Assembly (NCBI GenBank): GCA_965262775.1
Contig: CBDHFT010000001.1
Location: forward strand, 124,001-188,000
Source: JASGCL01 sp965262775
Lineage (GTDB): Bacteria; Pseudomonadota; Alphaproteobacteria; JASGCL01
Direction of reading: 5' to 3'
DNA length: 64,000 bases
In this document: piece by piece, positions 36,912-46,393 of the stretch
How positions within the stretch are numbered: the stretch's first letter is position 1
How the letters are laid out: each line of letters starts with the position of its first letter
Translations under genes and position numbers: made by a program
The notes under the pieces: generated by a model
The model's database searches: none
Seen by the model: only the letters and a program-made list of their open reading frames with translations
Told to the model about the DNA's origin: nothing

Positions 36912-36988
36912 TATCGCTATCCTGCCCCTCAAGCAGCGTAGCGATAGGGCAAAGCAAATTGCCCTGAAGCAGCGTGCCTAGGGCACCT
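36912..36988 (+). repeat. Extragenic copy of the 36-nt repeat
   Basis: Downstream of paralogue C, a partial unit (36921-36940) and a full unit (36941-36976) of the same repeat appear outside any reading frame. The copy includes AGGGCA/TGCCCT. An additional 9-bp inverted repeat, CTATCGCTA (36911-36919) and TAGCGATAG (36939-36947), frames the first part. It may be debris from a fourth paralogue or a copy of the repeat itself. Confidence 0.65.
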
Positions 36989-37880
36989 ACCACTGTTTTT
37001 TTAATTTTAATTTGTCGCGCACCGCGGCGGGGCCCATGACTTTCGCCCCCATGGTTTCCAAAATAATACGCGCGCGTTTAACCAATTCTTCGTTGGTGGC
37101 AAATTGCCCCTTGCCCAAATAAATATTATCTTCCAACCCCACGCGAATATTCCCGCCCGCCAACGCGGTCAACCCAACCCACGGTAATTGATTGCGCGAA
37201 ATGGCGAATGACGACCAAACGCAATGTTGCGGTAATTGATGCACCATGGCCATCAACGTCGTAATGTCGGCGGGCGCGCCATAGGGAATGCCCATGCACA
37301 ATTGAATCATCGCGGGCGAATCAATCAACCCATCGTCTATCATGTTCTTCGCCAACCACAAATTGCCCGTGTCAAAAACTTCCAATTCGGGTTTCACGCC
37401 CATCGCCTGCACCATTTTTGCCATGTCGCGCAAAATGGGTGGCGTGTGGCAAGTAATATAATTAGCCTCGCCAAAATTTAACGACCCGCAATCCAACGTG
37501 GTAATTTCGGGCAAGCATTCCTTCACATGTTTTAACCGTTCGGTGGGCCCCACCATGTCGGTCAGGTTCGACAACGGCACGGGGTTTTCAACCGAGCCAA
37601 AATAAATATCGCCGCCCATGCCCGCGGTGAAGTTTAACACCACGTCAATTTTGTGTTTTTTTATTTCTTCTAATATTTGCGGGTATAATTCCTGGCCCCT
37701 TATCCCCTTCTTGGTCTTTTGGTCGCGGGCGTGAATATGGCAAATCGCCGCCCCCGCCCGTGCGGCGTCGGCAACATTTTGCGCAATATCCTTTGGCGTC
37801 ACGGGAATGTTGGGGTGTTTATCCTCGGTCGCGCCACTGCCATTAATGGCACAGGTAATAAATGGTTCGAAATTCATCAT
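36987..37880 (-). CDS. BKACE-family (DUF849) beta-keto acid cleavage enzyme
   Basis: A TIM-barrel protein of the 3-keto-5-aminohexanoate cleavage (Kce/BKACE) family, which condenses a beta-keto acid with acetyl-CoA. Start MMNFEPFITCAINGSG; the zinc-ligand motif is ICHIHARD, and LNFTAGMGG, GPTERLKHV, LDCGSLNFG, ELEVFDTGN and RVGLEDNIYLGKG are family blocks. The length of about 297 aa is normal. A longer frame from 37940 adds 20 residues that do not fit. The substrate is unknown because no lysine- or carnitine-degradation genes adjoin, although a CaiD-like gene is at 56582. Confidence 0.92.
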   Translation of the reverse strand: MMNFEPFITCAINGSGATEDKHPNIPVTPKDIAQNVADAARAGAAICHIHARDQKTKKGIRGQELYPQILEEIKKHKIDVVLNFTAGMGGDIYFGSVENPVPLSNLTDMVGPTERLKHVKECLPEITTLDCGSLNFGEANYITCHTPPILRDMAKMVQAMGVKPELEVFDTGNLWLAKNMIDDGLIDSPAMIQLCMGIPYGAPADITTLMAMVHQLPQHCVWSSFAISRNQLPWVGLTALAGGNIRVGLEDNIYLGKGQFATNEELVKRARIILETMGAKVMGPAAVRDKLKLKKQW

Positions 37881-38129
37881 CAATTTTTGTCTATATTTTT
37901 TTTCTGGCAGTTGCAAGTTATTTTTCAAACAAAAAATCACTTCATTATTCCATCCATCACCATGGCGATGCTTGGCGGCAAATCATCGGCCACCATACCA
38001 AATTGATGCCGCCCCGCACGCGGCGCGCGCAATAATTTTTGCCACAGAGCAGGTTGGTTGGCAATGGTTTGCAAAATCATCCCCCATCATAGCGCAATTG
38101 GGGAAATGGCAGTTTATATTATTCTAAAG

Positions 38130-40352
38130 TTATAACATATCCCAATTTGATAAGTTTTTGCTATTTAAACTTGCGCCGCTTCCTGTATAAATTTTCCACG
38201 CCCCTGTATGTTTTTGTTGGTCGGTGTTGGTAATTATACCGCCAAATATATTGCGCCCCTCTTCTTTTTTTTCATTAATATATTTTAATAGCCCATCTGA
38301 TTTTTCTTTTGCATCGTCTATTGTCCAACCTGATTTTGTATCAAATAAACCAATTCGCCCATCGGTGAATTGCACAATAAAATCGATATAAAATGCCTTT
38401 TGACCGCCCTCACTATCATAGGGCACGGCAAAAAAAGTTCCATCGCTCGTGCCGTTCTTAAACCACCATTGCACCGATTTTTCCTTTTCTAAATATTCAA
38501 TAAATCTTATTTCTGTTTTCCAGCCCTCCAAATAATAAAATGGCATCATAACCGATTTCTTAAAATCGCTTTTTTTATAATCCATTTCATAATTATAGCT
38601 GGTGGGTACTTCCCATAATTCTGGCGCACCGAGGCTGGGTGGAATTTTTTCTACCGCTTCCATATATTTCGCCTTTGCTTTGTTTATTAAGCTTTGAAAT
38701 TCATGGATGTTATCTTTGCTTAATAATATATTGCCAATCTCTATGGTTTTTTCATCATCACGATAATCAATATCTAAAAATTTTGTAAAAAATTCATAGA
38801 TAGAACTTTTAATTCTATTTACCGACCTTTCTTCGGGATAAAATTCTGGACGCAAAGCAAGCACAGCAAAATTATTTATATTTTTTTGCATGTCATCATG
38901 GTTTGTAATGTTAATTGGGCTGTCGCCAAAAATTTCTTTGTCGGTTAATTCTTCTATCGCCCTGACCTGAAAATCGGTAATTAACAACTTTTGTGCTTTT
39001 TGCTTTTTTGTTTCAATCTTGTCTTTATAATTTTCATTATAAGCAATATTCATAAAAATTTTCAAAAATTCAGGGGACAACCTTGTTTTTTCCCGAAACC
39101 TTTTTGAATAGACAGTAGGCAATTTTAAATCTTTATAATCATCAATTCTTTTGCTGGTAAAAATTCGATAATATTCTTTTGCGGTATCATCAATCAATTC
39201 TATCTGTTCTAAATTTGTATAGATATAGGCATTGTCTAAAATTTCATTGCCATAATATTCGCCCCTATCTGCTTCGGGCATACGCATAATACGCCCCGCG
39301 GTTTGCACGGCAAATTTGCCATCATGCCATGTTCTAAATAAAACCAAAATATGGGCGCGGGGGCAGTCCCACCCTAGCGATATTGCTTGCTTGAATATCA
39401 TCACCTCTACTTCATTATCATTTTCAGCAATATTTTCAGTATTGATTTTATCACCTGACAAATAAATTGCCAACTTGCCACTGACTTCATTTATCCTATA
39501 AACCTTGTCTAATATTTCATTAACAATTTCATCATACAAATTGCTTTTGTCTATTTTGTTATCATTGGGAATTTGAATTAATAATAATGGATTTATATTA
39601 CTGCCTAATTTTTCAAATTCTTTTTTTATTTCTTGTCTTTTTGCTAAGGCTTCGCCAATCACCAATTTTAATTCACCTTCGGCAAATTTTGATTGAATCT
39701 TTCCTGACCTTACTTCATTTTCCCAACCATGGTTGATAATGACCGATTTTTTTATCATGGCTTCTTTTTGCACATCAACCACCTCTATCAACACTCGCTC
39801 ACTGTCCGTTTGCTTGGGGGTAGCGGTAATGTCGATGGTTAGGTTGGGGGCAATATCTTCTATCAATTTTTCTGAAATATCGCTTTTGGCGGTATGATGA
39901 CTTTCATCCACTATCAAAATAATTTTGTTGCCGTCTTCGCGTGTGTTTTCTAGCACCTTGCTTAAATACATGTCTTGTTCATTTTCAATCATGATGACAT
40001 TGTCTTTTTTATTTATACTAGCCCAATTTTCAAACAAAACTTCATCGCTGGCAATTTTTCTATCGGTTAATTCATCAAAAAGTTTGCATTCTAACGCACG
40101 GGTATCTTGATAATATCTTTCCAATTTTTCTTTGCTTTGCAAGTGTAATTTGTTGGGGGCAAGCCAAATAAAACTTAATGGCTGGCTAGATTGTTCGCTT
40201 AATTGTTTTAAAAATTCTGCCATCATAATTGTTTTGCCCGAACCTGTGGGGGCTTTAAACAACAGTGATTGCGTGCCACCCCGTTCAAGCAATCTGTTGC
40301 TTTTTTCTAACAATTCCCTGATGGCGGTGTTTTGATAATTTTTTAATTGCAT
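38130..40352 (-). CDS. Type III restriction enzyme, Res subunit
   Basis: A 740-aa superfamily 2 helicase/endonuclease. Walker A is KAPTGSGKTIM (33-43), the DEAH-like box is LIVDESHHTA (147-156), and motif III is DITATPKQTD. Later motifs are EVEVMIFKQAISLGWDCPRA and VQTAGRIMRMPE. The C-terminal nuclease of PD-(D/E)xK type is seen in FYIDFIVQFTDGRIGLFDTK. The protein translocates or slides on DNA and cuts when two unmethylated sites face each other. It lies 17 nt downstream of the Mod gene on the same strand. The pair is AT-rich relative to neighbours, consistent with horizontal acquisition. Confidence 0.93.
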   Translation of the reverse strand: MQLKNYQNTAIRELLEKSNRLLERGGTQSLLFKAPTGSGKTIMMAEFLKQLSEQSSQPLSFIWLAPNKLHLQSKEKLERYYQDTRALECKLFDELTDRKIASDEVLFENWASINKKDNVIMIENEQDMYLSKVLENTREDGNKIILIVDESHHTAKSDISEKLIEDIAPNLTIDITATPKQTDSERVLIEVVDVQKEAMIKKSVIINHGWENEVRSGKIQSKFAEGELKLVIGEALAKRQEIKKEFEKLGSNINPLLLIQIPNDNKIDKSNLYDEIVNEILDKVYRINEVSGKLAIYLSGDKINTENIAENDNEVEVMIFKQAISLGWDCPRAHILVLFRTWHDGKFAVQTAGRIMRMPEADRGEYYGNEILDNAYIYTNLEQIELIDDTAKEYYRIFTSKRIDDYKDLKLPTVYSKRFREKTRLSPEFLKIFMNIAYNENYKDKIETKKQKAQKLLITDFQVRAIEELTDKEIFGDSPINITNHDDMQKNINNFAVLALRPEFYPEERSVNRIKSSIYEFFTKFLDIDYRDDEKTIEIGNILLSKDNIHEFQSLINKAKAKYMEAVEKIPPSLGAPELWEVPTSYNYEMDYKKSDFKKSVMMPFYYLEGWKTEIRFIEYLEKEKSVQWWFKNGTSDGTFFAVPYDSEGGQKAFYIDFIVQFTDGRIGLFDTKSGWTIDDAKEKSDGLLKYINEKKEEGRNIFGGIITNTDQQKHTGAWKIYTGSGASLNSKNLSNWDML

Positions 40353-40369
40353 AATGTCCCTTTTATCAA

Positions 40370-42064
40370 TTAAGTTAGTTTAAAAATTTTACGATAAATT
40401 TTTAATATAGCTTCAGGAATGGGCTTTAAAGAAACTTTGCTTTTTATATCCTCAAATTCTTCCGCAAAAACATCATCGCCAAAAGAGAAAACATAAACAT
40501 GGAATTTGCCTTTGATGGTTTTAATGGTTTTTTTAAATTCATCAATAGCCGATTCGTGCCAAATAATACCCGTATGATATTTGTTATTTTTATAAATTTT
40601 GAAATTTGGTTTATCTATAACTTTTTCAAAAGTATTTTCACGCAAACACAACATGTCTGTGGCTTTTTGGGTTAATTTTATTTTATTACCGTCGGTGCTG
40701 GCGGCGGGAACAAAAGCGGTTTTGTAATATTTTAAATTACCACCCAATGGCGCAACATCGCCATAGCCTGTTTTCATGGTTTTTTCTAGGCGAGGATAAC
40801 AAACCTCGGTGGCGATATTATTTTCATTGTTGGTGCAAACAATAAATTGGCGATTGCCACCATCTTCTTTATTTAATTCCATCACCGCATGCCCCGTTGT
40901 GCCAGAACCAGCAAAGAAGTCTAGGATGATTGCAAATGGTTTATTATAAGTAATTGCTTCAAGAATATACTTTATTAGCATTGTCGGCTTAGGATTATCC
41001 ATAGGACTAATGCCGTCAAATATTTCTTTTAATTCATTAGTTGCATCGGTATTAGTAGGAGTTAAATTAACATATTTTGAAAATAACGATATAGGACCTT
41101 TAATTCTATCAATATCATCGTTTCTTTTCAAAGTTGCCCGCATTGATTTTATAGTTTTAAAATAAACCAACGCTCCTAGGTCGCATGTTTCATCTATCAT
41201 ATCTTGCGCCCATCTAAAACGACCTTCCATTTCTATATTTGTTAAAGGCTTGCCATTCTTAACTACAATATCATTTATAAGCATTACTTTTAAATCTCCT
41301 TTGCCGTATTCTCCTGCTTTCAGATTTCCACTATAATCATTTTGAATATTTATAAATTCTTTATGAAAGATTCTTTTTGATAAAGGATTTGAAATATTTA
41401 ATAATTCTACTAATTTATTTTTATCTGCAAATCCACCTTTAAAAGGAATTTTTATGCTAGTAATCTTATATACTAAAATATATTCTGTAACATTTATCAC
41501 TTCTTTAGAAAGGAAAGATGGCTGAGATTTTTTATGCCAAACTATATTCCCAATCATATTCTCTTCGCCAAAAACCTCATCGCATAATAATTTTAATTGC
41601 GCCTGTTCATTATCATCAATGGAAATAAAAATAACGCCAGTTTCCTTCAACAGGTCTTTTGCTAACTGCAATCTTTTTTCCATGAATGACAACCATTTGC
41701 TATGGCGGTAATTATCAGTTTCTTCTACCCATTTGTCATTATATTTAAACTCATTTGCCTTGCCCGTGTTATAGGGCGGGTCAATATAGATAACATCCAC
41801 CTTACCCTTATGGGTATAATTTAACACCGCAAGGGCGTGGTAATTATCCCCTTCTATCATGATATTGACAGGGGAATCTGTGTCGCCTTTAATTTCTTTA
41901 TTTGCAATTTCTTGCAACACGGGGAAGGAATTTTCAGCTTCAGCTTCAAATTTTTCTTTGGTGCGTTCTGCTTCCCAAACTAGGCCGTATTTTTTATGCT
42001 TTTTTAATTTCTTAATTTCAGCAATTAATTCGTCCTTGCTGTAATCTGCATATTTTTTTGCCAT
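40370..42064 (-). CDS. Type III restriction-modification DNA methyltransferase, Mod subunit
   Basis: A 564-aa adenine-N6 methyltransferase of the beta class. The catalytic motif IV, IYIDPPYNTG (93-102), precedes the SAM-binding motif I, LDFFAGSGTTGHA (about 385-397), which is the beta-class order. The sequence between them (from IVWHKKSQPSF to about residue 330) is the target-recognition region and determines the recognition site, which cannot be read from sequence. The N-terminal coiled segment (DELIAEIKKLKKHKKYGLVW) is typical of Mod. It heads the mod-res operon at 42064. No phase-variable repeat tract was noticed in the gene. Confidence 0.94.
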   Translation of the reverse strand: MAKKYADYSKDELIAEIKKLKKHKKYGLVWEAERTKEKFEAEAENSFPVLQEIANKEIKGDTDSPVNIMIEGDNYHALAVLNYTHKGKVDVIYIDPPYNTGKANEFKYNDKWVEETDNYRHSKWLSFMEKRLQLAKDLLKETGVIFISIDDNEQAQLKLLCDEVFGEENMIGNIVWHKKSQPSFLSKEVINVTEYILVYKITSIKIPFKGGFADKNKLVELLNISNPLSKRIFHKEFINIQNDYSGNLKAGEYGKGDLKVMLINDIVVKNGKPLTNIEMEGRFRWAQDMIDETCDLGALVYFKTIKSMRATLKRNDDIDRIKGPISLFSKYVNLTPTNTDATNELKEIFDGISPMDNPKPTMLIKYILEAITYNKPFAIILDFFAGSGTTGHAVMELNKEDGGNRQFIVCTNNENNIATEVCYPRLEKTMKTGYGDVAPLGGNLKYYKTAFVPAASTDGNKIKLTQKATDMLCLRENTFEKVIDKPNFKIYKNNKYHTGIIWHESAIDEFKKTIKTIKGKFHVYVFSFGDDVFAEEFEDIKSKVSLKPIPEAILKIYRKIFKLT

Positions 42065-42133
42065 GTTATCCTCCCATCGCTTCCCTAAAACATTTTTAGG
42101 AATATTAGCAAGAAAATTTTATACTGCTTAGGA

Positions 42134-43537
42134 CTACGTCTGCGAGTGCAGCATGTCGGCGAGCATGAAGGCTAGCTCGAGGGCTTGTTCGCCGTTTAAT
42201 CGCGGGTCGCAATGGGTGTGGTATCGGTCGGCCAGGTCGTCGGGGCGAACCTCCCTCGCCCCGCCCAAACATTCGGTTACATTTTTCCCCGTCATTTCAA
42301 TATGTATACCGCCCACCACGGCCGCCATTTTTTTTATCACGGTGAAAAATTCTTTTACTTCACCAAATATTGAATCCAACACCCGCGTTTTAAATGTGCC
42401 ATTTTTTGATTGTTGTTTTATGGTGTTGCCGTGCATGGGGTCGCATGACCACACAACGGGTTGCCCCGATTGTTGCACCGCGCGCACAATGGCGGGCAAA
42501 TATTTTTCAACCTGGCCCACGCCGAATCGCGCAATTAATGTTATACGCCCCGCAACCTTGTTCGGGTTTAACAATTGCAAAATTTTTACCAATTCTTCGG
42601 GGTCGGTTTTGGGGCCGCATTTAATACCCAACGGGTTTTCAATGCCGCGTAAAAATTCCACATGGGCGGAATTTAAAAAACGGGTGCGGTCGCCGATCCA
42701 TAAAAAATGTCCCGCGCAATCGTAAAAATTGTTGGTGATGGAATCTTGGCGAGTCAGGGCTTCCTCATACCACAACAACAACGATTCGTGGCTTACGTAA
42801 AAATCGGTGCGTTTTAAATGTTCGGTGGTTTCGGCGGTTAAACCGCAAGATTGCATGAACGTCATGGCTTTGTTAATATCGTCCGCCAATTTTTGAAAAC
42901 GGGTTGTGGTGGCGTGGGCCTTTGGGCTTTGCTTGACAAAATCCAACATCCAATTTTTTACCAAATGCAGATCGGCGTAGCCACCATCGGCGAAGGCACG
43001 CAACAAATTTAATGTCGCCGCCGATTGATGATAAGCCCGCACCATGCGCGCGGGGTCGGGCTCTCGCCCATTTTTTTCAAAAGCGGTGTCGTTGATAATA
43101 TCGCCACGGTATGACGGCAAAACAACGCCGTCTTTTTCTTCGGTTTCATCGGACCGCGGTTTGGCAAATTGCCCCGCCATGCGGCCAATTTTTACCACCG
43201 GTTTTTCCCCCGCGAATGTTAACACCACCGCCATTTGCAATATAACGCGAAAGGTATCGCGAATGCTGTTGGCGGAAAATTCTAGAAAACTTTCGGCGCA
43301 ATCGCCGCCCTGCAACAAAAACGCGCGACCATCGACGCACGCCGCCAAGGCCGATTTTAATTTTTCACATTCGCCCGCAAAAACCAACGGCGGTAGTGCC
43401 GCCAATTGCCCCTCGACCCCTTGCAATGTTGCTTGGTCGGCATATTGGGGAACCTGCTTAATCGGGTGGTTGCGCCAACTGCTTGGCGACCATGCTGGCT
43501 GTTGCGGGATGGATGGCGCGGGTTTAGCAATGGTCAT
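42134..43537 (-). CDS. aroG: Class II DAHP synthase (3-deoxy-7-phosphoheptulonate synthase)
   Basis: A 467-aa first enzyme of the shikimate pathway, joining phosphoenolpyruvate and erythrose 4-phosphate. Class II hallmarks are AFLLQGGDCAESF with the metal-binding Cys, KIGRMAGQFAKPRS, SYRGDIIND, FYVSHESLLL, GIKCGPKTDPEE, VVWSCDPMHGNTI, GGIHIEMTG and HCDPRLNGEQALELAF. The length is typical of plant- and alphaproteobacterial-type enzymes. It is a single gene between the type III system and the secE operon region. Confidence 0.96.
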   Translation of the reverse strand: MTIAKPAPSIPQQPAWSPSSWRNHPIKQVPQYADQATLQGVEGQLAALPPLVFAGECEKLKSALAACVDGRAFLLQGGDCAESFLEFSANSIRDTFRVILQMAVVLTFAGEKPVVKIGRMAGQFAKPRSDETEEKDGVVLPSYRGDIINDTAFEKNGREPDPARMVRAYHQSAATLNLLRAFADGGYADLHLVKNWMLDFVKQSPKAHATTTRFQKLADDINKAMTFMQSCGLTAETTEHLKRTDFYVSHESLLLWYEEALTRQDSITNNFYDCAGHFLWIGDRTRFLNSAHVEFLRGIENPLGIKCGPKTDPEELVKILQLLNPNKVAGRITLIARFGVGQVEKYLPAIVRAVQQSGQPVVWSCDPMHGNTIKQQSKNGTFKTRVLDSIFGEVKEFFTVIKKMAAVVGGIHIEMTGKNVTECLGGAREVRPDDLADRYHTHCDPRLNGEQALELAFMLADMLHSQT

Positions 43538-44250
43538 GGTGTTTTATTCGGGTGTTTGTCCTGGGTTGTTATTCGGGTTTTTATTCGGGGTTTTTTAGAA
43601 TTCTGTTTTGTTGCTTTTTACATTGTCATTTGTCAAACGGTGGCCTGGCTTATAAATTTTTCTACATTAAAGCATGGTAATCTTCAACCAATTTGTGTTT
43701 CGCCAAAACCCGCGAGATTAGGTTTTATTACCCTGACGCCAAGCCCCTAAGCCCGCCCCGTCATTCATAAAATTGATGGGTTATAGCGGCGCGCTATCCT
43801 TCCTAATTATTTTTATTTTATTCGCGTAAAAATGAAATAATTTTAACGCAAAAACGACGAAAATTTAATAAAAGCCCTTGACAGGATTGACTTTTTTTAC
43901 TATGAATTGCGCCTGTTGCACAAAAAGTCTTGACAAAAAAAGCAAATCGGCGGTTAGCGGTTGGTTAAAATAATTAATTGAAACCAACAAACTTATTGAA
44001 CTGGCTTGCTATCATATCTTACGCCATCATTTTTAATAAAAAATGGTGGCTTTGGTGTTTTTATTTTTTTATTGGGCAATAAATAACCCGTTGGAACATT
44101 TTCAATAATGATGTTGACGGGGTGATTTTTTATTTATATGGATTTTGCGTTTCGCAAACCATGAAGAAGTTTGGAAAAGATTTGGGAAATAAATTTTAGG
44201 CAAAAATAAATTTAAAGAAAGGGGTAGAACAATAACTATCAGAAAACATA
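43538..44250 (+). other. Region upstream of secE
   Basis: No gene is seen in these 700 bases, and the tRNA-Trp that often precedes secE is not here. A short palindromic stretch, ATAGC-GGCGC-GCTAT, lies near 43776-43790. The promoter at 43878 is listed separately. The remaining sequence, including the 340 nt between the promoter and secE, is AT-rich leader without recognisable structure. Confidence 0.5.
43878..43906 (+). promoter_or_regulatory. Promoter of the secE-nusG-rpl-rpo cluster
   Basis: TTGACA (43878-43883), a 17-bp spacer and TATGAA (43901-43906) form a good sigma70-type promoter reading toward secE, whose start is 345 nt downstream. A second TTGACA at 43930-43935 lacks a matching -10 box. 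Confidence 0.6.
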
Positions 44251-44445
44251 ATGAAAAAAAGTTTGAACATCGCGACTTTTGTACGCCAAGTGATTGGCGA
44301 ATTGAATAAGGTCAGTTGGCCAAGCCGTCAAGAAACCATGCTGGCAACGCTTATGGTTGTGGTTTTTTCTTTCGTTATGTCACTGTTTTTACTTTTGTCG
44401 GATCAATTAATTGCAAAATTAATTCGGTGGACACTTGGTAATTAA
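44251..44445 (+). CDS. secE: Preprotein translocase subunit SecE
   Basis: A 64-aa inner-membrane component that clamps the SecY channel. VRQVIGELNKVSWPSRQET is the conserved amphipathic helix before the single transmembrane segment (about residues 29-52, LATLMVVVFSFVMSLFLLLSDQ). It is the short, one-helix form common outside Enterobacteria. It is followed by nusG, the usual partner. Confidence 0.95.
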   Translation: MKKSLNIATFVRQVIGELNKVSWPSRQETMLATLMVVVFSFVMSLFLLLSDQLIAKLIRWTLGN

Positions 44446-44661
44446 ATACGGGGCCATTAAGATATAAAAAAAAGAGATATAAAAAATAAAATAATAAGAG
44501 ATTATAAACCACAGAAATTATAAAATAAAACTAGATTTATCAATATGATAGCGAGCATCACCCATCAACCAAGTCATCAATTACCCGCGGGGTTATCCAT
44601 GGTGCAAGAGGGCATGGAGTCAGTCCATGGCGGCCATGGCATGGGCGCAAGCAAAGCCATG

Positions 44662-45199
44662 ATGGAAAAAAAAATGGTATGTCATCCATGTGCAGCCAGG
44701 TTTTGAAAAAAAAGTTCGTGATTCTATCGAAGACGAAGCCAAACGCAAAAACCAAGCAACAACCATAGAAGAAATTTTAATCCCGACCGAAGATGTCACC
44801 GAAGTTAAAAGAAACAAAAAAATTAAGATAGAGCGCAAATTTTTTCCAGGTTATATTTTAATCAAAATGGCCATGACCGACGCGGCATGGAATTTGGTGC
44901 GTTATACCAACCGCGTGACAGGATTTTTGGGTGCGGGCAAAAAGCCCATTGCCATATCGGACCGCGAAGCTCAACGTATTTTATCGCAAGTGAAGGAAGG
45001 GGTGGAACGCCCCCGCCCATCCGTCCAATTTCAAGTGGGCGAAATGGTGGTGGTGGTCGACGGTCCCTTTGCTTCTTTCCAAGGGCTGGTGGAAGAAGTC
45101 GATGAAGAAAAATCGCGTTTGAAAGTTATGGTTACTATTTTCGGTCGCGAAACCCCCGTTGATTTGGATTATGGTCAAGTTGAAAAAGCAAATGGTTAA
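44662..45199 (+). CDS. nusG: Transcription termination/antitermination factor NusG, frameshifted at the start
   Basis: NusG binds RNA polymerase and ribosomal S10 or Rho, coupling transcription to translation. The body is clear: WYVIHVQPGFEKKV, RKFFPGYILIKM, GFLGAGKKP and a C-terminal KOW domain (FQVGEMVVVVDGPFASFQG). In the sequence as given, the frame holding WYVIHV has no ATG, GTG or TTG between a TGA (44660) and that motif. The ATG at 44662 reads M-E-K-K and joins WYV only if one A is removed from the nine-A run 44666-44674. The same upstream frame is open back to 44545. The cause is either a consensus error or slippage on the run; initiation at the GTG at 44690 would delete the first strand of the domain. 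Confidence 0.93.
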
Positions 45200-45223
45200 C
45201 AAAATAAAAACAGGAATAAAAAC

Positions 45224-45649
45224 ATGGCAAAAAAAATAACTGGTTACGTAAAATTGCAAGCAGGCGCAGGCCAAGCCAACCCATCAAACGTGGGCCAAGC
45301 CTTGGGGCCACGCGGTATCAATATCATGGGCTTTTGTAAAGATTTCAACGCCCAAACCCAAAAGATGGAGGCTGGCGCCCCCATCCCCGTGATTATCACG
45401 GTGTATGAAGACCGCAGTTTTTCTTTCATTATTAAAAAACCCCCCGTGTCATTTTATTTAAAAAAAGCCGCCAAAATTCAAAAAGGCACAGGCTTGGCGG
45501 GGCGTGAAACCAGCGGTAAAATTGGCATGGCCGATATTAAAAAAATTGCCGAAGAAAAAATGTCCGAAATGAATGCCGCCAGCTTGGAATCGGCCATCAA
45601 CGAAGTAAAAGGCAGTGCCCGCTCCATGGGATTGCAAGTAATTGAATAA
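45224..45649 (+). CDS. rplK: 50S ribosomal protein L11
   Basis: A 141-aa protein that binds the GTPase-associated region of 23S rRNA. Conserved parts are KLQAGAGQANPSNVGQALG with the P-x-G turn, GINIMGFCKDFNAQT, PVIITVYEDRSFSF and the C-terminal rRNA-binding segment. It starts 24 nt after nusG and precedes rplA, the standard order. Confidence 0.97.
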   Translation: MAKKITGYVKLQAGAGQANPSNVGQALGPRGINIMGFCKDFNAQTQKMEAGAPIPVIITVYEDRSFSFIIKKPPVSFYLKKAAKIQKGTGLAGRETSGKIGMADIKKIAEEKMSEMNAASLESAINEVKGSARSMGLQVIE

Positions 45650-45703
45650 CAACAACATAATAAACACTATACCACCACGATAACCACAAAAAAAATAAAA
45701 AAC

Positions 45704-46393
45704 ATGACAAAAAATAAAAGACAAAAAGCAATGGAAGGGGTCGATGTTTTCGCCACCTATCCCCTTGCCGCCGCGGTTGATGTTATCAAAAAAGCTGCCG
45801 TATCAAAATTTGACGAAACCATCGAAATAGCGGTCAACCTCGGGCTCGACATGACCCTGTCTGACCAGCAAGTGCGCGGCGCGGTTAGCCTGCCCGCGGG
45901 CACTGGCAAGACATTGAAGGTTTTGGTTTTTGCCAAGGCCGACAAAGCCGAAATTGCCAAGCAAGCAGGGGCCGACATTGTGGGCGGCGAAGAATTAATC
46001 GATAAAATCAATGGCGGATTCCAAGATTTTGACCGCGTCATTGCCACCCCCGACATGATGGTGGTGGTTAGCAAATTGGGTAAGGTTTTGGGCCCCCGCG
46101 GTTTGATGCCCAACCCAAAATTGGGCACCGTCACCCCCGACGTGGCGACAGCGGTGAAGGCAGCCAAGGGCGGCCAAGTGCAATTTAAAAATGACAAGGC
46201 TGGCGTGGTTCATGCGGGCATTGCCAAGGCAAGTTTTAAAGCCGCCGACATCACCGAAAATGTTAAGGCATTTATCAAAGCGTTGGAAAGTCACAAACCC
46301 ACCAGTTTGAAAAAAGAATATATCAAAAAAATTTCCCTGTCATCAACCATGGGGCCTGGCCTCAATATTGATGTCGCAACCGTTAATAATTAA
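45704..46393 (+). CDS. rplA: 50S ribosomal protein L1
   Basis: A 229-aa L1-stalk protein and potential autoregulator of the rplK-rplA mRNA. The signature GKVLGPRGLMPNPKLGTVTP is intact, as are DETIEIAVNLGLD near the N-terminus and VKAFIKALESHKP near the C-terminus. It is followed by an unusually long 350-nt gap before rplJ. Confidence 0.97.
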   Translation: MTKNKRQKAMEGVDVFATYPLAAAVDVIKKAAVSKFDETIEIAVNLGLDMTLSDQQVRGAVSLPAGTGKTLKVLVFAKADKAEIAKQAGADIVGGEELIDKINGGFQDFDRVIATPDMMVVVSKLGKVLGPRGLMPNPKLGTVTPDVATAVKAAKGGQVQFKNDKAGVVHAGIAKASFKAADITENVKAFIKALESHKPTSLKKEYIKKISLSSTMGPGLNIDVATVNN

